Counted from the stretch's first letter, positions 32,801 to 44,475 are shown. The stretch: DNA of 64,000 bases from Balanoglossus misakiensis (GCA_040954595.2 CM082595.2:558001-622000), one strand, 5' to 3'. Program-made: numbers and translations. Notes: a model not told the origin generated them from the sequence alone.

Positions 32801-35800
32801 ACAGGGTTAGTAGGTACATATCCAAGGGTAGTTATCTTAGCAGCTGTATAATTATGACATGATCCTGTGTTTTCAGGCGATTGTGAGGAGACCGCCTGTG
32901 AATATGGTGCAATCTGTGATCCTAATGGACTCAATGGAGCTGTGTGTATATGTCCAGAACTATGCATTCAAGTGTATTCACCCGTCTGTGGATCTAATGA
33001 TGTCACGTATCCTAATGAGTGTGAGCTACGAGTGGAAGCCTGTAGAAAACAGATGATGATTACAGTTGTCGCTCAAGGACCATGTGGTAAGATCTATTGG
33101 TAGCATCACAACAAAGCCACCTTCAGTCTAAAGTGTAATGTCAAGTTATAGATGTAGAAAACCCTAACTAATCCTGAACATTTTCCTTTCATTTTCTCCC
33201 GACTGCATGTTCCATATAGAATCATTGACCTCAAATGGTCAGACAGGTCAGTCCATCGTCTATCATGTCACCATTTATGCACATATCAATTTAGTTATTC
33301 CTTAATTGTCTGTGTGATTGACAACCACAAACACCAGTGCTCATTTCATAACCAGTGATTGCACCTGCCATCAAGACTTTTCACAATACCCATCAAAAGT
33401 TTGTTGTTGACCCTTTCACCCCAGTTCCCTCTTTAGAGGTCCAACTGTACCACAGGAAACAATGGGTTTGGACTGCACCATGGTGATGAAAGGGTTAAAA
33501 GTGTGTCTATTCAAAGTGTGTCTGTAAAACTTATAGAACTTTGATGCACCAGAGTGATGTGGTCTCCTGATATAATTTATAAGTGTTATTTGTGTGTAAC
33601 ATAGTGTTGCTTGCAGTTTGTCTCAGATTCGACTCATATGAAAATACTTGACGATAAAGATGATGGTTGAGTTCAACACAATCTTGACTTAATCCTTTTT
33701 TCTGTTACTCTGTAATACAGATTTATGCTCCGACGTTAAGTGTGATTACGGTGCTGTTTGTGACCGAGGCCAGTGTGTTTGTCTGTCTGTGTGTCCGTTG
33801 ATATATAGCCCCCTCTGTGGCAGCGATGGGAGAACCTATTCCAATGAGTGCGAACTGAAAAGTGCATCGTGTCGTCAACGAAAAGTGATTCAGATCATCG
33901 AGGATGGTGAATGTGATGATGGTAAGGAAATATAGACTTCCATACGTAGTGTTGATAATTTTTGCTGAGATTGGTTTCAGTATTCGTATGTTGTCTCTTT
34001 TGAAACATCCTCCTTTCTAAAAAACGTTATGATCATTTCCACAGACATGTCTGGATCCGGATCAGGGGACTTTCCAGACCAAGAAGGTTCCGGAGATGTA
34101 GAGTGTGATGATAATACCTGTAGATATGGTGGTGCTTGTATGTTAGATGTGGATGGCTCCATTGTGTGTACCTGTGAGATGTCATGTCCTGCTCTGCGTT
34201 CACCTGTTTGTGGCTCTGATGGAATGACCTATGGAAATGCATGTGAACTGAAGATGGCCATGTGCGAGAAACAGATGATGATAACTATTGAAAGAGAAGG
34301 CTCCTGTGAAGGTAATTTACTAAATGAAATTAAACCCCAGGGAAATTCATGTGCAGTCAATTATATGAGATAATTTGTGATCAAATATACAAGTGAGACA
34401 AAGCTTATCTTCTTACAGTTTATCGAAATATGAATTATCAAACGTCAGTTCTGGATTTAGCCCCTCTTTGAGGATTTTCTTTCTTGACATATTTCTATGA
34501 GGCCTAAACTGGATATTTTGTGAACTATTCAGGTATTGTAATGGAAGCCTGTGATGGTGAAATGCCACTGGTTAATCCAACAACGAATGAAGAATACTTT
34601 TGTGGAGAAGGACCTGATCGCTGTCCAGCAGGCAGTTATTGTCACAAACCTTTTGATAAATGCTGTAATGGTAAGTAGGAATGCGATGGCTTGGTTTCTT
34701 GTTGTGTGAGGACTGTACATCACTGTGGGCATTACAAATGGTTAACCTACATACACACACTTTTAACATTTGTGTTTCTTTAATTTTGTGTCTGGCAGAA
34801 CAAATTGGTCAGAATTGTGAGGACACAATCTTCGGTTGTTGTCCGGATGGGAAGACTGCAGCACAGGGAATCAATGGAGCTGGCTGTCCCAGTAAGTAAC
34901 GTTACACCTTCTGTCAATTCCAGCACTAACTTACAAAATGAGTTACTCTGCAGTGTTTGTTGACAAGTTAAGCGATGTTGACAGTGATCTTTGATATCGT
35001 TAGGTTCGTGCGAGTGCAACAAACTTGGATCCTATCTGGAGACGTGTGATCCACAAACCAGGCAGTGTTCTTGCAAACCGGGAGTTGGTGGTTTGAAGTG
35101 TGACCGTTGTGAACCTGGCTATTGGGATTTCAGAGCTATTCAAGATGGAAATATTGGATGCAAAGGTAAGAACTATTACTTTTAGAATACAAATACAGTT
35201 CGTCATACAAATCAGAGATTAAATAAAGTACTTGAGCAGTCATATAGCCAGCTTCAGGCCTGCCACATAGCAGTCTCAATAACCAGTTTAGCAGCCTCTT
35301 GGACTTGTCAATAAAGGTGATGAAAGACGCAAAACACACAGAGATTTCCCAACTGACTACCATGTTTCACAACAGGTGCAGAGCAGATGTTCCATTAAAT
35401 TTAATTCTCTGCCCAACCCTAGTTTTAATTTTGTGCAGCTGTGTATAGACCATACACATGGGGAACCAAAGTGCCTGCAGTTAACATGTACATAATAATG
35501 TAATGGTGTAACTTTTGGATGTGAAAAAAATTAGATTGGATGTGATATCTAATATTAATAATAATCATAATAAACAGATTGCAAGTGACAAAAGAATATT
35601 CACATGGTTTTGTTTGTTCATGTTTTACCTTTTGCTAATGATGGAAATTTGGAGAGAGGCTGATATGAAGTGTTTCTTTGTTGATAGCTTGCAGTTGTTC
35701 ACGTGGAGGGTCTGTGCGAGATGACTGTGAACAGATGACGGGCAAATGTGTCTGTAAAGATGGTGTCATGGGTATGAAATGTGATGCTTGTTCTGCTGAT

Positions 35801-38800
35801 CAGGTCATGGGGCCCACTGGATGCAGAGATGGTAAGACTTCTTAGCTGTCATCAGGATTTGCCTTTCAATGATCCTAGCCAAATTATTCTCAAATACTAT
35901 GTTAGATATGAATAAAAATCTGTATGAAATTGCTAAATACATGCCCAGTCACTTCTCATGTGAACTGCTGTTTTGATGAATTCGTTTTGTGTTGCAGTTG
36001 ATGCACCAACAAAAGAAACAGGAGCAGACTGCGGCGAGTTGCAGTGCAGCTTCGGCGCCGTGTGCGAGATGAAAAACGACGGCACAGCACAGTGCAGTTG
36101 TCCGTCGGTGTGTACGGCTGATTATAACCCGGTCTGCGGCACAGATGGACAGACCTATGGCAATGAATGTCAGCTGTCCACATTTGCTTGTCGGGTTCAA
36201 CAGAATATCCAGGTGGCAAACACAGGACCTTGTGAAAGTAAGTGCTACCCTAAATCAATACTTGTTGTAAAATTTGACAGTGGATGTGTGTTATATCTGA
36301 GCTCCCCTATCCAGGAGTTCATGGGCTTGTGGAAAATCCTTGAAAGTCCTGGAATTTGAAACCACTCCTTTGGGAAGGTCCTTGAAAGTTTGACTGTGCC
36401 ACTTTAAGCTGTCATAAGATGTTGTTGATCATTCAGGAAAACTTTTAACAATAAACACGGCACAACCACTCATGGAAGATGTCATTTTTGACCTTAAACT
36501 CCCGGAAAAATCATGGGAAAAATTCCTTCCAAGTCAAGGAAGTTTAAATGATTAAGGATGTGTCCCTGTATTACGTGTGAAAAACTGATGTACCTCTCTT
36601 CAATCGAGGGTACCAAAACTATTTTCTTATGTTCCCAAATCTAAACAAAACATATTTTGTGTATTTGTTGTGTAGCTACCTTAATAACACCGACAGTTCC
36701 TATTGGAGGATGTAGCCAGTCTCGGTATGGATGTTGTCCAGATGGTTTCACTGTTGCTAGAGGCCCTGATGACGAGGGATGCCCAGGTAACACATTGTTT
36801 AAGTCTTTCATTTTTGTAATACCTGCTAGTTTTTTGGCAACGTATCTTTGTCAGCAAAATTAAGTTTATCTGAGTCCTGTGAAGAAGATACAAGTCGGTG
36901 CTACAGCTGTACCATGATTGTTTTCTGGAAATTTTCAATGAAAGCTTGTTGTTGTTTATTGTGAGCTTCTGCATGATTGCCTTCCCCACCCAAGAATGAA
37001 AATTCCATGTCTTCATGAGATTATCCACTAATTGTCAACATTGATGGTGTTGTATTTCAGCCTTGGCTCATTCCTGTAATAGCAATCCTTGTCTGCATGG
37101 TGGTACTTGCGTCAACTCTGATTCTGAGCCCGGATATATCTGTCAGTGCCCTGCTGGAAAAGGTGGACCTGTTTGTAATATTGGTGAGTCATTGAAATCT
37201 TTAGATGTGCCTCTGTTGTGATTGGCAGGCAAGGCTAGAACACAATTGGGTGTGGCATATGGTGTTTGCTTGTAAATGTGTGTGGGTTTATGACAATAAC
37301 AATCTTTATGATTGGTCACATGTTCAGACAGGCGTTTGAACAGCGATTGGTTGTTAAAGGTAGATGGTCACCAGTGCAAATTTGGCCATAGTTACCATGG
37401 TAGTGTTAGATCTAGCCAATCACATATTTTCAGTGGGTGGCCATGTGAAAAAAATGCAATTCTCTCTTACCCAGAAGAGAAGGGTAAATTGTGGTGCTGA
37501 CTTCTTGTTCTTACAGATGTAGCTTTCTATTTGCCGTCGTTTTCTGGGACTTCCTACATGGCATTCCGCACAATGAAGGGATTCTTCAGTGTTGAGATCG
37601 AGTTGGAATTCCGTACAATGTCAGACGACGGTCTGCTGCTGTTCAACGGACAAAAAGAAGATGGACAGGGAGACTTTCTTTCATTGGCCATCAGAGAAGG
37701 CTTCGTTGAAATGAGGTAAGTGTGGAAGTTTAGTGAAATATCTGTGTTGGTTGAGAGTGCGAGTGTCACACATCTGGTAGGCATTAATATGACTTCATAG
37801 ATATACCAAAGGGAACCCTTTACCTGTGTAATGTCCTTAATGAAAACACTGCTACATTGGAATCATTGTGATCTGTTTCAGATATGATTTGGGTTCCGGA
37901 GTGGCAGTTCTGAAGAGCACCGTCCCGATCGTTCCAAACCAGTGGCACAGAGTGAGAGCTTCAAGAACCAAACGGGATGGAGAACTGAGTGTGGATGATG
38001 AAACTGATGTCACCGGTTTCAGTCCACCCAAGCTAAGTGGTTTGAATGTGGAACAAGATCTCTTCATAGGTAGCGCTCCAGAAGCAACAGATGAGTAAGT
38101 CTATAGGCTTCTTTCATGACCCCTGTTTGACCTTAGATCCTTGTACATAGATTTGACTGTACATGACTTTTATCAAATGTTTCTTGTTTCAGAATATTTG
38201 ACAGAGTTGGTGTAAATGGGGGCTTCAGTGGTTGTTTGAAGGCACTGCGTATCAACGGCATCAGCTACAACTTGAACTACCCTGGACCAGATGTGTTGTA
38301 CGGCCGACAGCTTGGTGAATGCGGCGAGAATCCCTGTAACACAACACCATGCAAGAATGGAGCCAATTGTATCGCATCTGATGCTGAAACATTCAAGTGT
38401 ATTTGTGTTGATCCTTACCATGGTGAGTCCTATTGCAGTTAAGGAAACTATTTACATCGCTGTACACCCAAGATTGCATCTCGATTCCTACCTAAGACTT
38501 GCCTTTTTGTTGATGTTTACTATCAAACAGAAAAATTAACAAAATATCCTATGTAGACTTTTGGTAGCAAAACATGCAAACAAATCTGAAATCCTGTATT
38601 TTTGTCTTTTGAACCATTGTATGAACACACCCCAAATCCTGTATTTTGTCTTACTGATTCTCTGTGCCCATTGAGTGAACTAATCTGAAATACATGTCAT
38701 CTTCTTCGATCTATAGGACCACTGTGTGCTGATGTGTTTGCTGATCCGTGTGACGGTCACATGTGTGCTGAAGGATCCACGTGCAAAGGACTTGTAGAGG

Positions 38801-41585
38801 GTGGATATATGTGCATGTGTCCCTTGGGGAAGAAAGGAGAAATGTGTGATAAAGGTAAGATATTTCAATTTAAAGGGGTAATTTTCAATCCCTGGTTCTT
38901 GCAGTAGTTCTTGTAATAGATAAAGCTGATGAAGAAGTATGCTGACAGTTTGTATTTTGTTGTTTTTAACAGACATCCCACCTCCTGTTGATGAGATCTA
39001 CATCCCAGAATTCAACGGTGACTCTTTCATTGAACGGCCAGGCCTGAATGGTCAGTTCGGTAAACGAATAGAAATCACCGTTGTATTCCTCACCAAAGCA
39101 GCCAATGGCATGGTGTTTTACAACGGCCAGCTGACTGATGGCAAAGGAGATTTCATTGCCTTGAATCTGATTGATGGATATCTGGAGTTCCGTTACGATC
39201 TGGGCTCTGGTCCTGCAGAACTCAGGTAAGATTGTTCGTTTTCCTCCTAACAGTGTCTCATATTCAGACCGTAAATATACCTGTCCATGATAGTATTCCT
39301 CGTCTGCCATGAGAAAATGTTGTGAAATATGATTTTTTTTATTGTACCTTACGCAGGAGTGCAGAACGTTTGTCTCTTGAAGAATGGCATTCAGTCACGG
39401 TGATGAGGAACGAGCGGGATGGAGAAATGGTCATCGATGAGATGCAACCCATCAGTGGACGATCACAGGGCAAATTAGGACAACTTAATCTGCAAGAAAA
39501 CTTTTGGCTTGGTGGCTCGGACGACTACAGTAAATTTGCCAGAAAAGCCGGCATCACTGATGGCTTAGTTGGAGCAATTCAGAAGGTGAGTTCCTTGATG
39601 ATCTTCATGCTGTCAAAGCTACAGAGCCGGTGACACTATTTTCTATTTAGAGCACTCCATTCATTACATTCGATGTTACTTTCAGTGTTTTGTGTGCATG
39701 GTCTGTAATGGGTCTAACTATCAATTTTAGGTGGTTGTTGGTGGTCAGGAAATAGAAGACTTGTTGGAGGACGCGATTCGTGGAGTCGAAATCTTCAACT
39801 ATGACCTGCATGTGTGCAACAATAAACCATGTCAAAATAACGGCACATGCAAGCCAGACAAGGAGATGTTTATGTGCAAGTGTAAAGAAGGATATGTTGG
39901 AAGCACTTGTGAACAAGGTGAGAGATTGGTGTATGTCAGAATTATGTGAGAAGAATGATGAATATACTTGATCAGTGACGAAGCAAGTTCATGACAAAAT
40001 GTACTGTCAACGGACAAACCATCCATACATGGATGCATATATTTATTGCCTAGTAGTACATTTGAAAAGGTTTTCTTTTTATTCTCAGTGGAGATAGTAA
40101 TGACAGAGCCTGCACCTCCAGAAATCAACTATGATGCACCGGTCAGGTTCGAAGGAAAGAGTTTCTTCAGCTATCCAAATGCTGTCAGAACAGAGTAAGT
40201 ATGAAATCTCTTCAATATTGATGTTCTTAGATTTCACCTCTTCCTAGAAAGTTCTTGAACTGCTCCTAAGAAATCCTTGAATGGCTAGGAATTTCAAACT
40301 GCTCTTGGAAATGTCCTTGAAAGTCCGGGAATTTTCGACCACTCCCGAAAAGTCCTGAACTCTGCGAAAGTTCCTTGCAAGTTCTTGGGAGTGGTACTGT
40401 TGATCTGGCAGACTTTGAAGATACTGCATATTCCCTGTATAAACAAAAACATCGCTTTACTGTTTTGAATTTTTCAGAAATGGATTTGCCATGTGTCTCC
40501 GGAATTCATAACCTTTATTTTGATTACAATTCTGTGTTTATCAATTGCAGGCAGAGACAACAACGGAAAAACAACTTCGAGGTCACCTTCCGTACATCGG
40601 AAAAGGACGGCACAATTCTGTGGAATGGTGTGTCACCCGGCAAGTCTGGTGACTTCATAGCCATCGCCATAACCGGTGGCAAAGTGGAGTATTCTTTCAA
40701 TCTGGGTTCTGGTCCCATCAGTGTTATGACAGAAGAGACATTTAATGACAATGAATGGCATACTGCTGTAGTTACAAGGTGAGACCTTAGGTCTTTGTTG
40801 AGAATTTAATATCCCCGGGGATTTGAGTTGTCGGTATAAATTAAGATGCTGACAGTCCTTGTGTACATCAAACCCAAGGGGACTGAATAATAACATTCCA
40901 TATTTCCCAAATGGGCTGAAATGGAATGCAGGTCAAGTGAAGTGTGGTGCCATGTCATGCCCCAGATCTGGGCATGACATTTCAAGTTTGAACCATTAAC
41001 ATGTGTTGCAACCTGTTGACAAGACAATTGGCCAGTCACCCGAATAAGATCGGCACTTAAAATAACACGGGCAATACTTTCTGTGGTAGGTATTAGACAT
41101 TGCCACAGATATGTACCTCTAAATTTTAGTCACTTAAGAACTTGTCCATTCTCACAATCGGTGTTGTCGACATTATTATTGTAGAAATCTTCGTGATGGT
41201 ACGTTAGAAGTAGATGGCGGTGAAGCCATTACAGGGCAGACCAAACGTGGAACAACTCAGTTGGATATCTCAGGAACTTTGTATGTTGGTAAGTACACTT
41301 TAATTATCTGGATGTGTGTTGTCTGCTTTGCTTCCAAAACTAACGTCTATCCACTATGCACCTTAACAAGTAATCTAGCCAGAGAAAATATAAAATGCAA
41401 TGATCTGACCAATGTAACTTTCCAATATTTCAGGTGGAGCAATGCATAATCAACCAGGGGTGTCAGCAGGATTTCAAACTGGTTTTATTGGTTGCGTGAA
41501 AGATGTGAAAATTGGTGGAGAAGCTCTCCATTTATACTACGATGCCAAGGACCTTCAACCAGATGCATTCTGTCCCTTTGAGTAG
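17411..41585 (+). CDS. AGRN: Agrin, secreted heparan sulfate proteoglycan (NtA form)
   Basis: Exons: 17411-17858, 25752-25787, 27242-27451, 30749-30976, 31070-31291, 31584-31790, 31903-32130, 32877-33086, 33721-33921, 34045-34311, 34533-34670, 34799-34891, 35004-35165, 35688-35831, 35998-36237, 36676-36786, 37061-37183, 37517-37715, 37882-38094, 38193-38422, 38717-38854, 38973-39225, 39357-39585, 39731-39917, 40089-40194, 40551-40778, 41185-41288, 41434-41585. They total 5307 nt in frame (1768 residues). Order: signal peptide, NtA, eight follistatin/Kazal modules (CGSDGxTYxNEC pattern), a Lustrin-like Cys exon, a GCCPDG segment, two laminin EGFs, ninth follistatin module, second GCCPDG segment, EGF, LG1, EGF, EGF, LG2, EGF, LG3, ending DAFCPFE. 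Agrin links basement-membrane laminin to dystroglycan and integrins, and in vertebrates signals through LRP4/MuSK. Unlike vertebrate agrin, no SEA domain is encoded. First ATG 17411; 17414 is an equivalent alternative. Confidence 0.95.
18096..18146. repeat. Near-perfect 21-bp hairpin
   Basis: Arms 18096-18116 and 18126-18146 pair at 20 of 21 positions with a 9-bp loop (TTGAATCATGGAGCTA against TAGCTCCATGATTGAA). It lies in agrin intron 1, first of three adjacent hairpins. Confidence 0.85.
18160..18243. repeat. 17-bp inverted repeat
   Basis: AGCTGCAATGATTGTAG (18160-18176) is the exact reverse complement of CTACAATCATTGCAGCT (18227-18243), with a 50-bp spacer. The 84-bp size and intact arms resemble a miniature inverted-repeat element. 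Confidence 0.85.
18427..18482. repeat. 18-bp inverted repeat
   Basis: AAAAGCAAGAATATATAT (18427-18444) pairs exactly with 18465-18482. Weaker pairing continues outward (ATACAATATAGGC against the reverse of CTATAGTGCATTGTAT), making a longer imperfect stem of about 90 bp. Confidence 0.8.
24869..24972. repeat. Two tandem 52-bp copies, each with an internal hairpin
   Basis: Copies begin at 24869 and 24921 with GATAGACAAACTTATTGGCA and end GGTGAAGACCCTAGAGC. They differ by one substitution over about 50 bp, so the duplication is recent. Inside each, AGACAAACT and AGTTTGTCT form a 9-bp inverted repeat. Confidence 0.9.
30633..30676. repeat. Pyrimidine microsatellite (TCTC)n(CCCT)n
   Basis: Simple run of CTCTCTCT, then CCCT repeats and CCTT, just upstream of the second follistatin-module exon of agrin. 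Pure C/T on the plus strand. Confidence 0.9.
31438..31530. repeat. Palindromic ~90-bp interspersed repeat, copy in agrin intron
   Basis: Contains TTAACCCTTTCACC, ACCATGGTTTGGCCCAAATC, CATTGTTTTCTGT and TTGGACCTCTAAAG. It belongs to a family also seen at 33409, 43459, 44788, 45806 and 63671, whose ends are TTAACCCTTTCACC and its reverse complement. Confidence 0.75.
33220..33246 (+). other. AGRN: Candidate 27-nt cassette microexon in agrin
   Basis: Between the sixth and seventh follistatin-module exons, a pyrimidine-rich tract and TCCATATAG precede 27 bases followed by GTCAGT. The exon is phase 1 to 1, exactly compatible with its neighbours, and would add nine residues (ESLTSNGQT plus junction Gly), a Ser/Thr-rich linker. 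I left it out of the main model because its acceptor and donor are only average. Confidence 0.4.
33409..33498. repeat. Palindromic ~90-bp interspersed repeat, reverse-oriented copy
   Basis: Begins ACCCTTTCACCCC, contains AGAGGTCCAACTGTACCACA and AACAATGGGTTTGGAC, and ends ATGGTGATGAAAGGGTTAA. Compared with the copy at 31438 the interior is inverted. Confidence 0.75.
34533..34670 (+). other. AGRN: Extra cysteine-rich exon in agrin (Lustrin-cysteine-like)
   Basis: This exon encodes [20 protein letters not shown] then [14 protein letters not shown] and FDKCCN. The spacing C-x-DG..PL...C...CPxGxYCH.....CC resembles the Lustrin_cystein type repeat found in many invertebrate secreted proteins. Vertebrate agrins, as I recall them, go from the SGSG-bearing follistatin module directly to the GCCxDG segment, with no such module. 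Splice sites are strong and the phase (1-1) fits. Confidence 0.7.
36318..36395. repeat. CTTGAAAGTCC-type short repeat, copy in agrin intron
   Basis: Contains AATCCTTGAAAGTCCTGGAA, TTTGAAACCACTCC and GGTCCTTGAAAGT. Related to the tandem block at 40245-40395. Confidence 0.6.
40245..40395. repeat. Tandem ~40-bp degenerate repeat in agrin LG3 intron
   Basis: Three to four iterations of a unit built on AAAGT(C/T)CTTGAA(A/C)GTCC(G/T)GGAATTT followed by ACTGCTC or ACCACTCC. It occupies much of the 356-bp intron 40195-40550, which sits at the position of the vertebrate z splice site. Confidence 0.65.
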
Positions 41586-44475
41586 AACATTAGAAATCAT
41601 TGTTGTCACAAATGCCACGGTATTTCATTTGCTTCCACAGGTTTTATTCATCAGTATTCAAAAAAGGATTCAGGTCAGAGCCAGTGCATCACTACAGGAA
41701 GGTACACAATGATTCGGGTTACAATCAATACAGGAAAATACACAGTGCATTCAACTTTGCCTGTGTGTAATGGTTGCATGCAAACAGACCAAATCGAAAA
41801 AAAACCCGAAACAATATTGATATTTACCTGAAACCCCAACAACCTCAAACCTGATCACTTTGTAACTTCATTTTGCTAACATAGTATTTCTTAACATATT
41901 ATATATATATTATATTATCATTCTTATGTAAATATTAAGTTGACTGGTCGTAAGTTATGCCTCTTTTATTTTAGTAGAACTTTTTTTGGTTTTCCTGCTT
42001 AGCGTATGCAGTGTTTGTGGAAGGTTTTTCAGTTAGTGTGTTGGAAGTTTGTCATGTTTCTGGTTTTTTTTAACAACTTTCTACAGTGACCAGTAAAAGT
42101 TGTAATGGTATTACCCCATACTGACATCAAGACACTTCTGTCAGCGCGGAAGTTAATTTAGTCGGATTTAGCCGGGGTTCTCAAAGTATTTACCTGGCGT
42201 CTGCATCATAATGCAAGTGAAATTCTTACGTCAGAACACCCCTATTTCCCAGTGTGTGGGTCCACTCATGTCTGTTGACAACAATAGGGTCAAACCATGA
42301 TGTAGTAGTTGTGGAGAGGTCTGAGGGTGCGAGTTGTCTTGAAAATATTTCCTGTATCAGACTAGTTCTAACCCTGTGGTAAATATGAGCCTAGCTGAAG
42401 TATTTGTTAAACTTCATGGTCGGATCATCAGTGGTGATATTTTAATTGACAAACAACAAAATCAATGAAGATTGAATGTGACCAATGTTTTTAAGAGGAT
42501 TTTCCATCTCTCACTCTAGTTTACTTGTCTGTTGACGTCTGTAATGTGCCTAACTGTCATATTTACAATTTAGAATAGAGTGTTTAATCTGAAATAATAT
42601 CATTTAGATTTCCTTTCCTGTATGGTCTTGGCGTTATGGAAAGCCTTAGAAGGATTTCTTGGTGCACGTCAGCCATTTAATTGTGACGAGTAATTTTTCA
42701 CATTTGATTTTGATATCAAATGATCTCATGACTTGAACAAGTGTATCAGAAATATTTGAAATATTTATTCACCGTTACAGACAATAATTTCAACTTGAAC
42801 TTGCATGTCAACTTTTCCTGAGTTGCATATAATGCCAAGTTCCTATTATAAGCAAATGTTGAACTCTAAGAACTCAATCTCTATACATGAATCTAAATTT
42901 CTTTTATAGTCACTAAACATGCAACAAAAATAGCTAAATAAAAAAATATATAGAAAATAGTTACCTCATTCTATTAACAAATATATAAATGTATTCGTAT
43001 TCATTGGTCACAAGTAGGAAATAATGAATGAACATTGTAATACAGGTGTTCTCAATTATGCAATAATATGTAAATGATAATCCATTGTACTTACTTGGTA
43101 AAAGCAACTAATTTCTATGCAAATTAATGCATACATTATGTAATGAGCCTTGTGAATTTTAGTCAATCATGTATCTTTTTTATTTTGCATAACTTCCCAT
43201 CATATGACTGTTATTTGTAATATTCTGAAGACATTGAGCTTATATATATTGAATGTTACCAATTATGATTACTGCTTTTCTGTTTAGTATTTGTACTTTT
43301 GTATTTATCCAGTGACATTATGAACTAATAATATAATGGCCATGTGGTTGTTATTCGTCTTTGTGCCAAAGGTGTGTGGCAAAGTTGCAAGACCTGTACA
43401 TGTTAGCATGTTTGTCTATGATCGTGAAGGTAGTGAAACTATTGTTTATAACAGAAATTGACCCTTTCATCCCCGAGTTCCATATAATGGGTGCAACCAT
43501 ACCATTGAAAACAGTAGTAGCCTCACCATTGCAAACAATAGGGTTGGACCAGTGTGTAGTTTGAAAGGGGGTTAAGTCAAGGATAATGTTGTTTTAAGGT
43601 CTGAATTTTAGAGATGATATTCGTAGATTTACACCAAAGCCATAAAAAATGCCAAATGTTTTGTTAGCTTATACTGTCATATATTAACTATATATTTCCT
43701 GGGGCATGGCAGCCTTTTTTAAAATCCTTTCAATTCAATTGTAATTGCCTATGCATTTTATGTTAATATACCTATGAATTATGCTTAATATATGACTGTA
43801 GATATTAGCCAAACGGGGAAGAAATCTTTGGTGAGTTACATATAGCGACAAAAAATGTAATCACTTAAATATTGATATTGTTTAGAAATCCCTTACTTCA
43901 GTGTGCATGGCTCCTGTTACAAAATTTTGCCATCCACAGATTTTCAATTTACCACAAAAAAGACCTATGCCAAGTTTGTCTTTTTGCTGTCAAAATCACA
44001 CAGCATATTTCGGCTTTTACAGACGAAAAGTTGCCAATTTTCCCCTGGAAGAGTTGGAATCATCAGACATTTACAAACAATTGACTATCAATGTCCATTG
44101 GAACAACTGACCGGATGTGTGCACTTTTTATTTTCTTGAGAGATTCCGTAAATGCTAGAAGACCAATGGGAAGACCGAGTCATCCCCTTTTTGACTGTCA
44201 TGTTATTTTACTAACAATCAAGAATGACATGTATTTAGACTTGTGCTATTTTATGTTAAATTTTGCCAATATTACAATACAGGAATTTGAAATTCCTAGT
44301 CATGTATTTTTAAAACCAAAACCTGTTGAATCATGCATCTTTTCCCCAATTTTTAATGAAGTGGTGTATTTTTAAGGAGAAAATCTGGTGTTGTTTCAAG
44401 TGCATTTTACGATATTTTTGTTATTAATTTTGTAACTAAACTACCACAATAAAACCTACCCATTACATTCCTTTA
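41586..44475 (+). other. AGRN: Agrin 3' UTR with polyadenylation signal
   Basis: The 2.9 kb after the stop is AT-rich and has no supported gene. AATAAA at 44448-44453 is the best signal, giving cleavage near 44470. A degenerate copy of the palindromic ~90-bp repeat lies at 43459-43575 (ACCCTTTCATCC to TTTGAAAGGGGGTTA). The true length is uncertain because earlier sites may be used. Confidence 0.5.
43459..43575. repeat. Palindromic interspersed repeat, degenerate copy in agrin 3' UTR
   Basis: Ends GACCCTTTCATCC and TTTGAAAGGGGGTTA frame an interior with GGGTGCAACCATACCATTGA and CAAACAATAGGGTTGGACC. It is longer than other copies because of an internal duplication of the ACAATAG/ACAGTAG part. 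Confidence 0.6.

Noticed and set aside
38426-38716. Extra exon between LG1/EGF and EGF exons of agrin
   Set aside because: The open segment 38423-38539 is read-through of the intron; it has no Cys pattern, and the neighbours join in phase without it.
40450-40550. Possible z exon after the AATTTTTCAG acceptor at about 40478
   Set aside because: The downstream GT choices are weak, the reading does not give an NxI/NxF motif, and no phase-correct short exon emerges.
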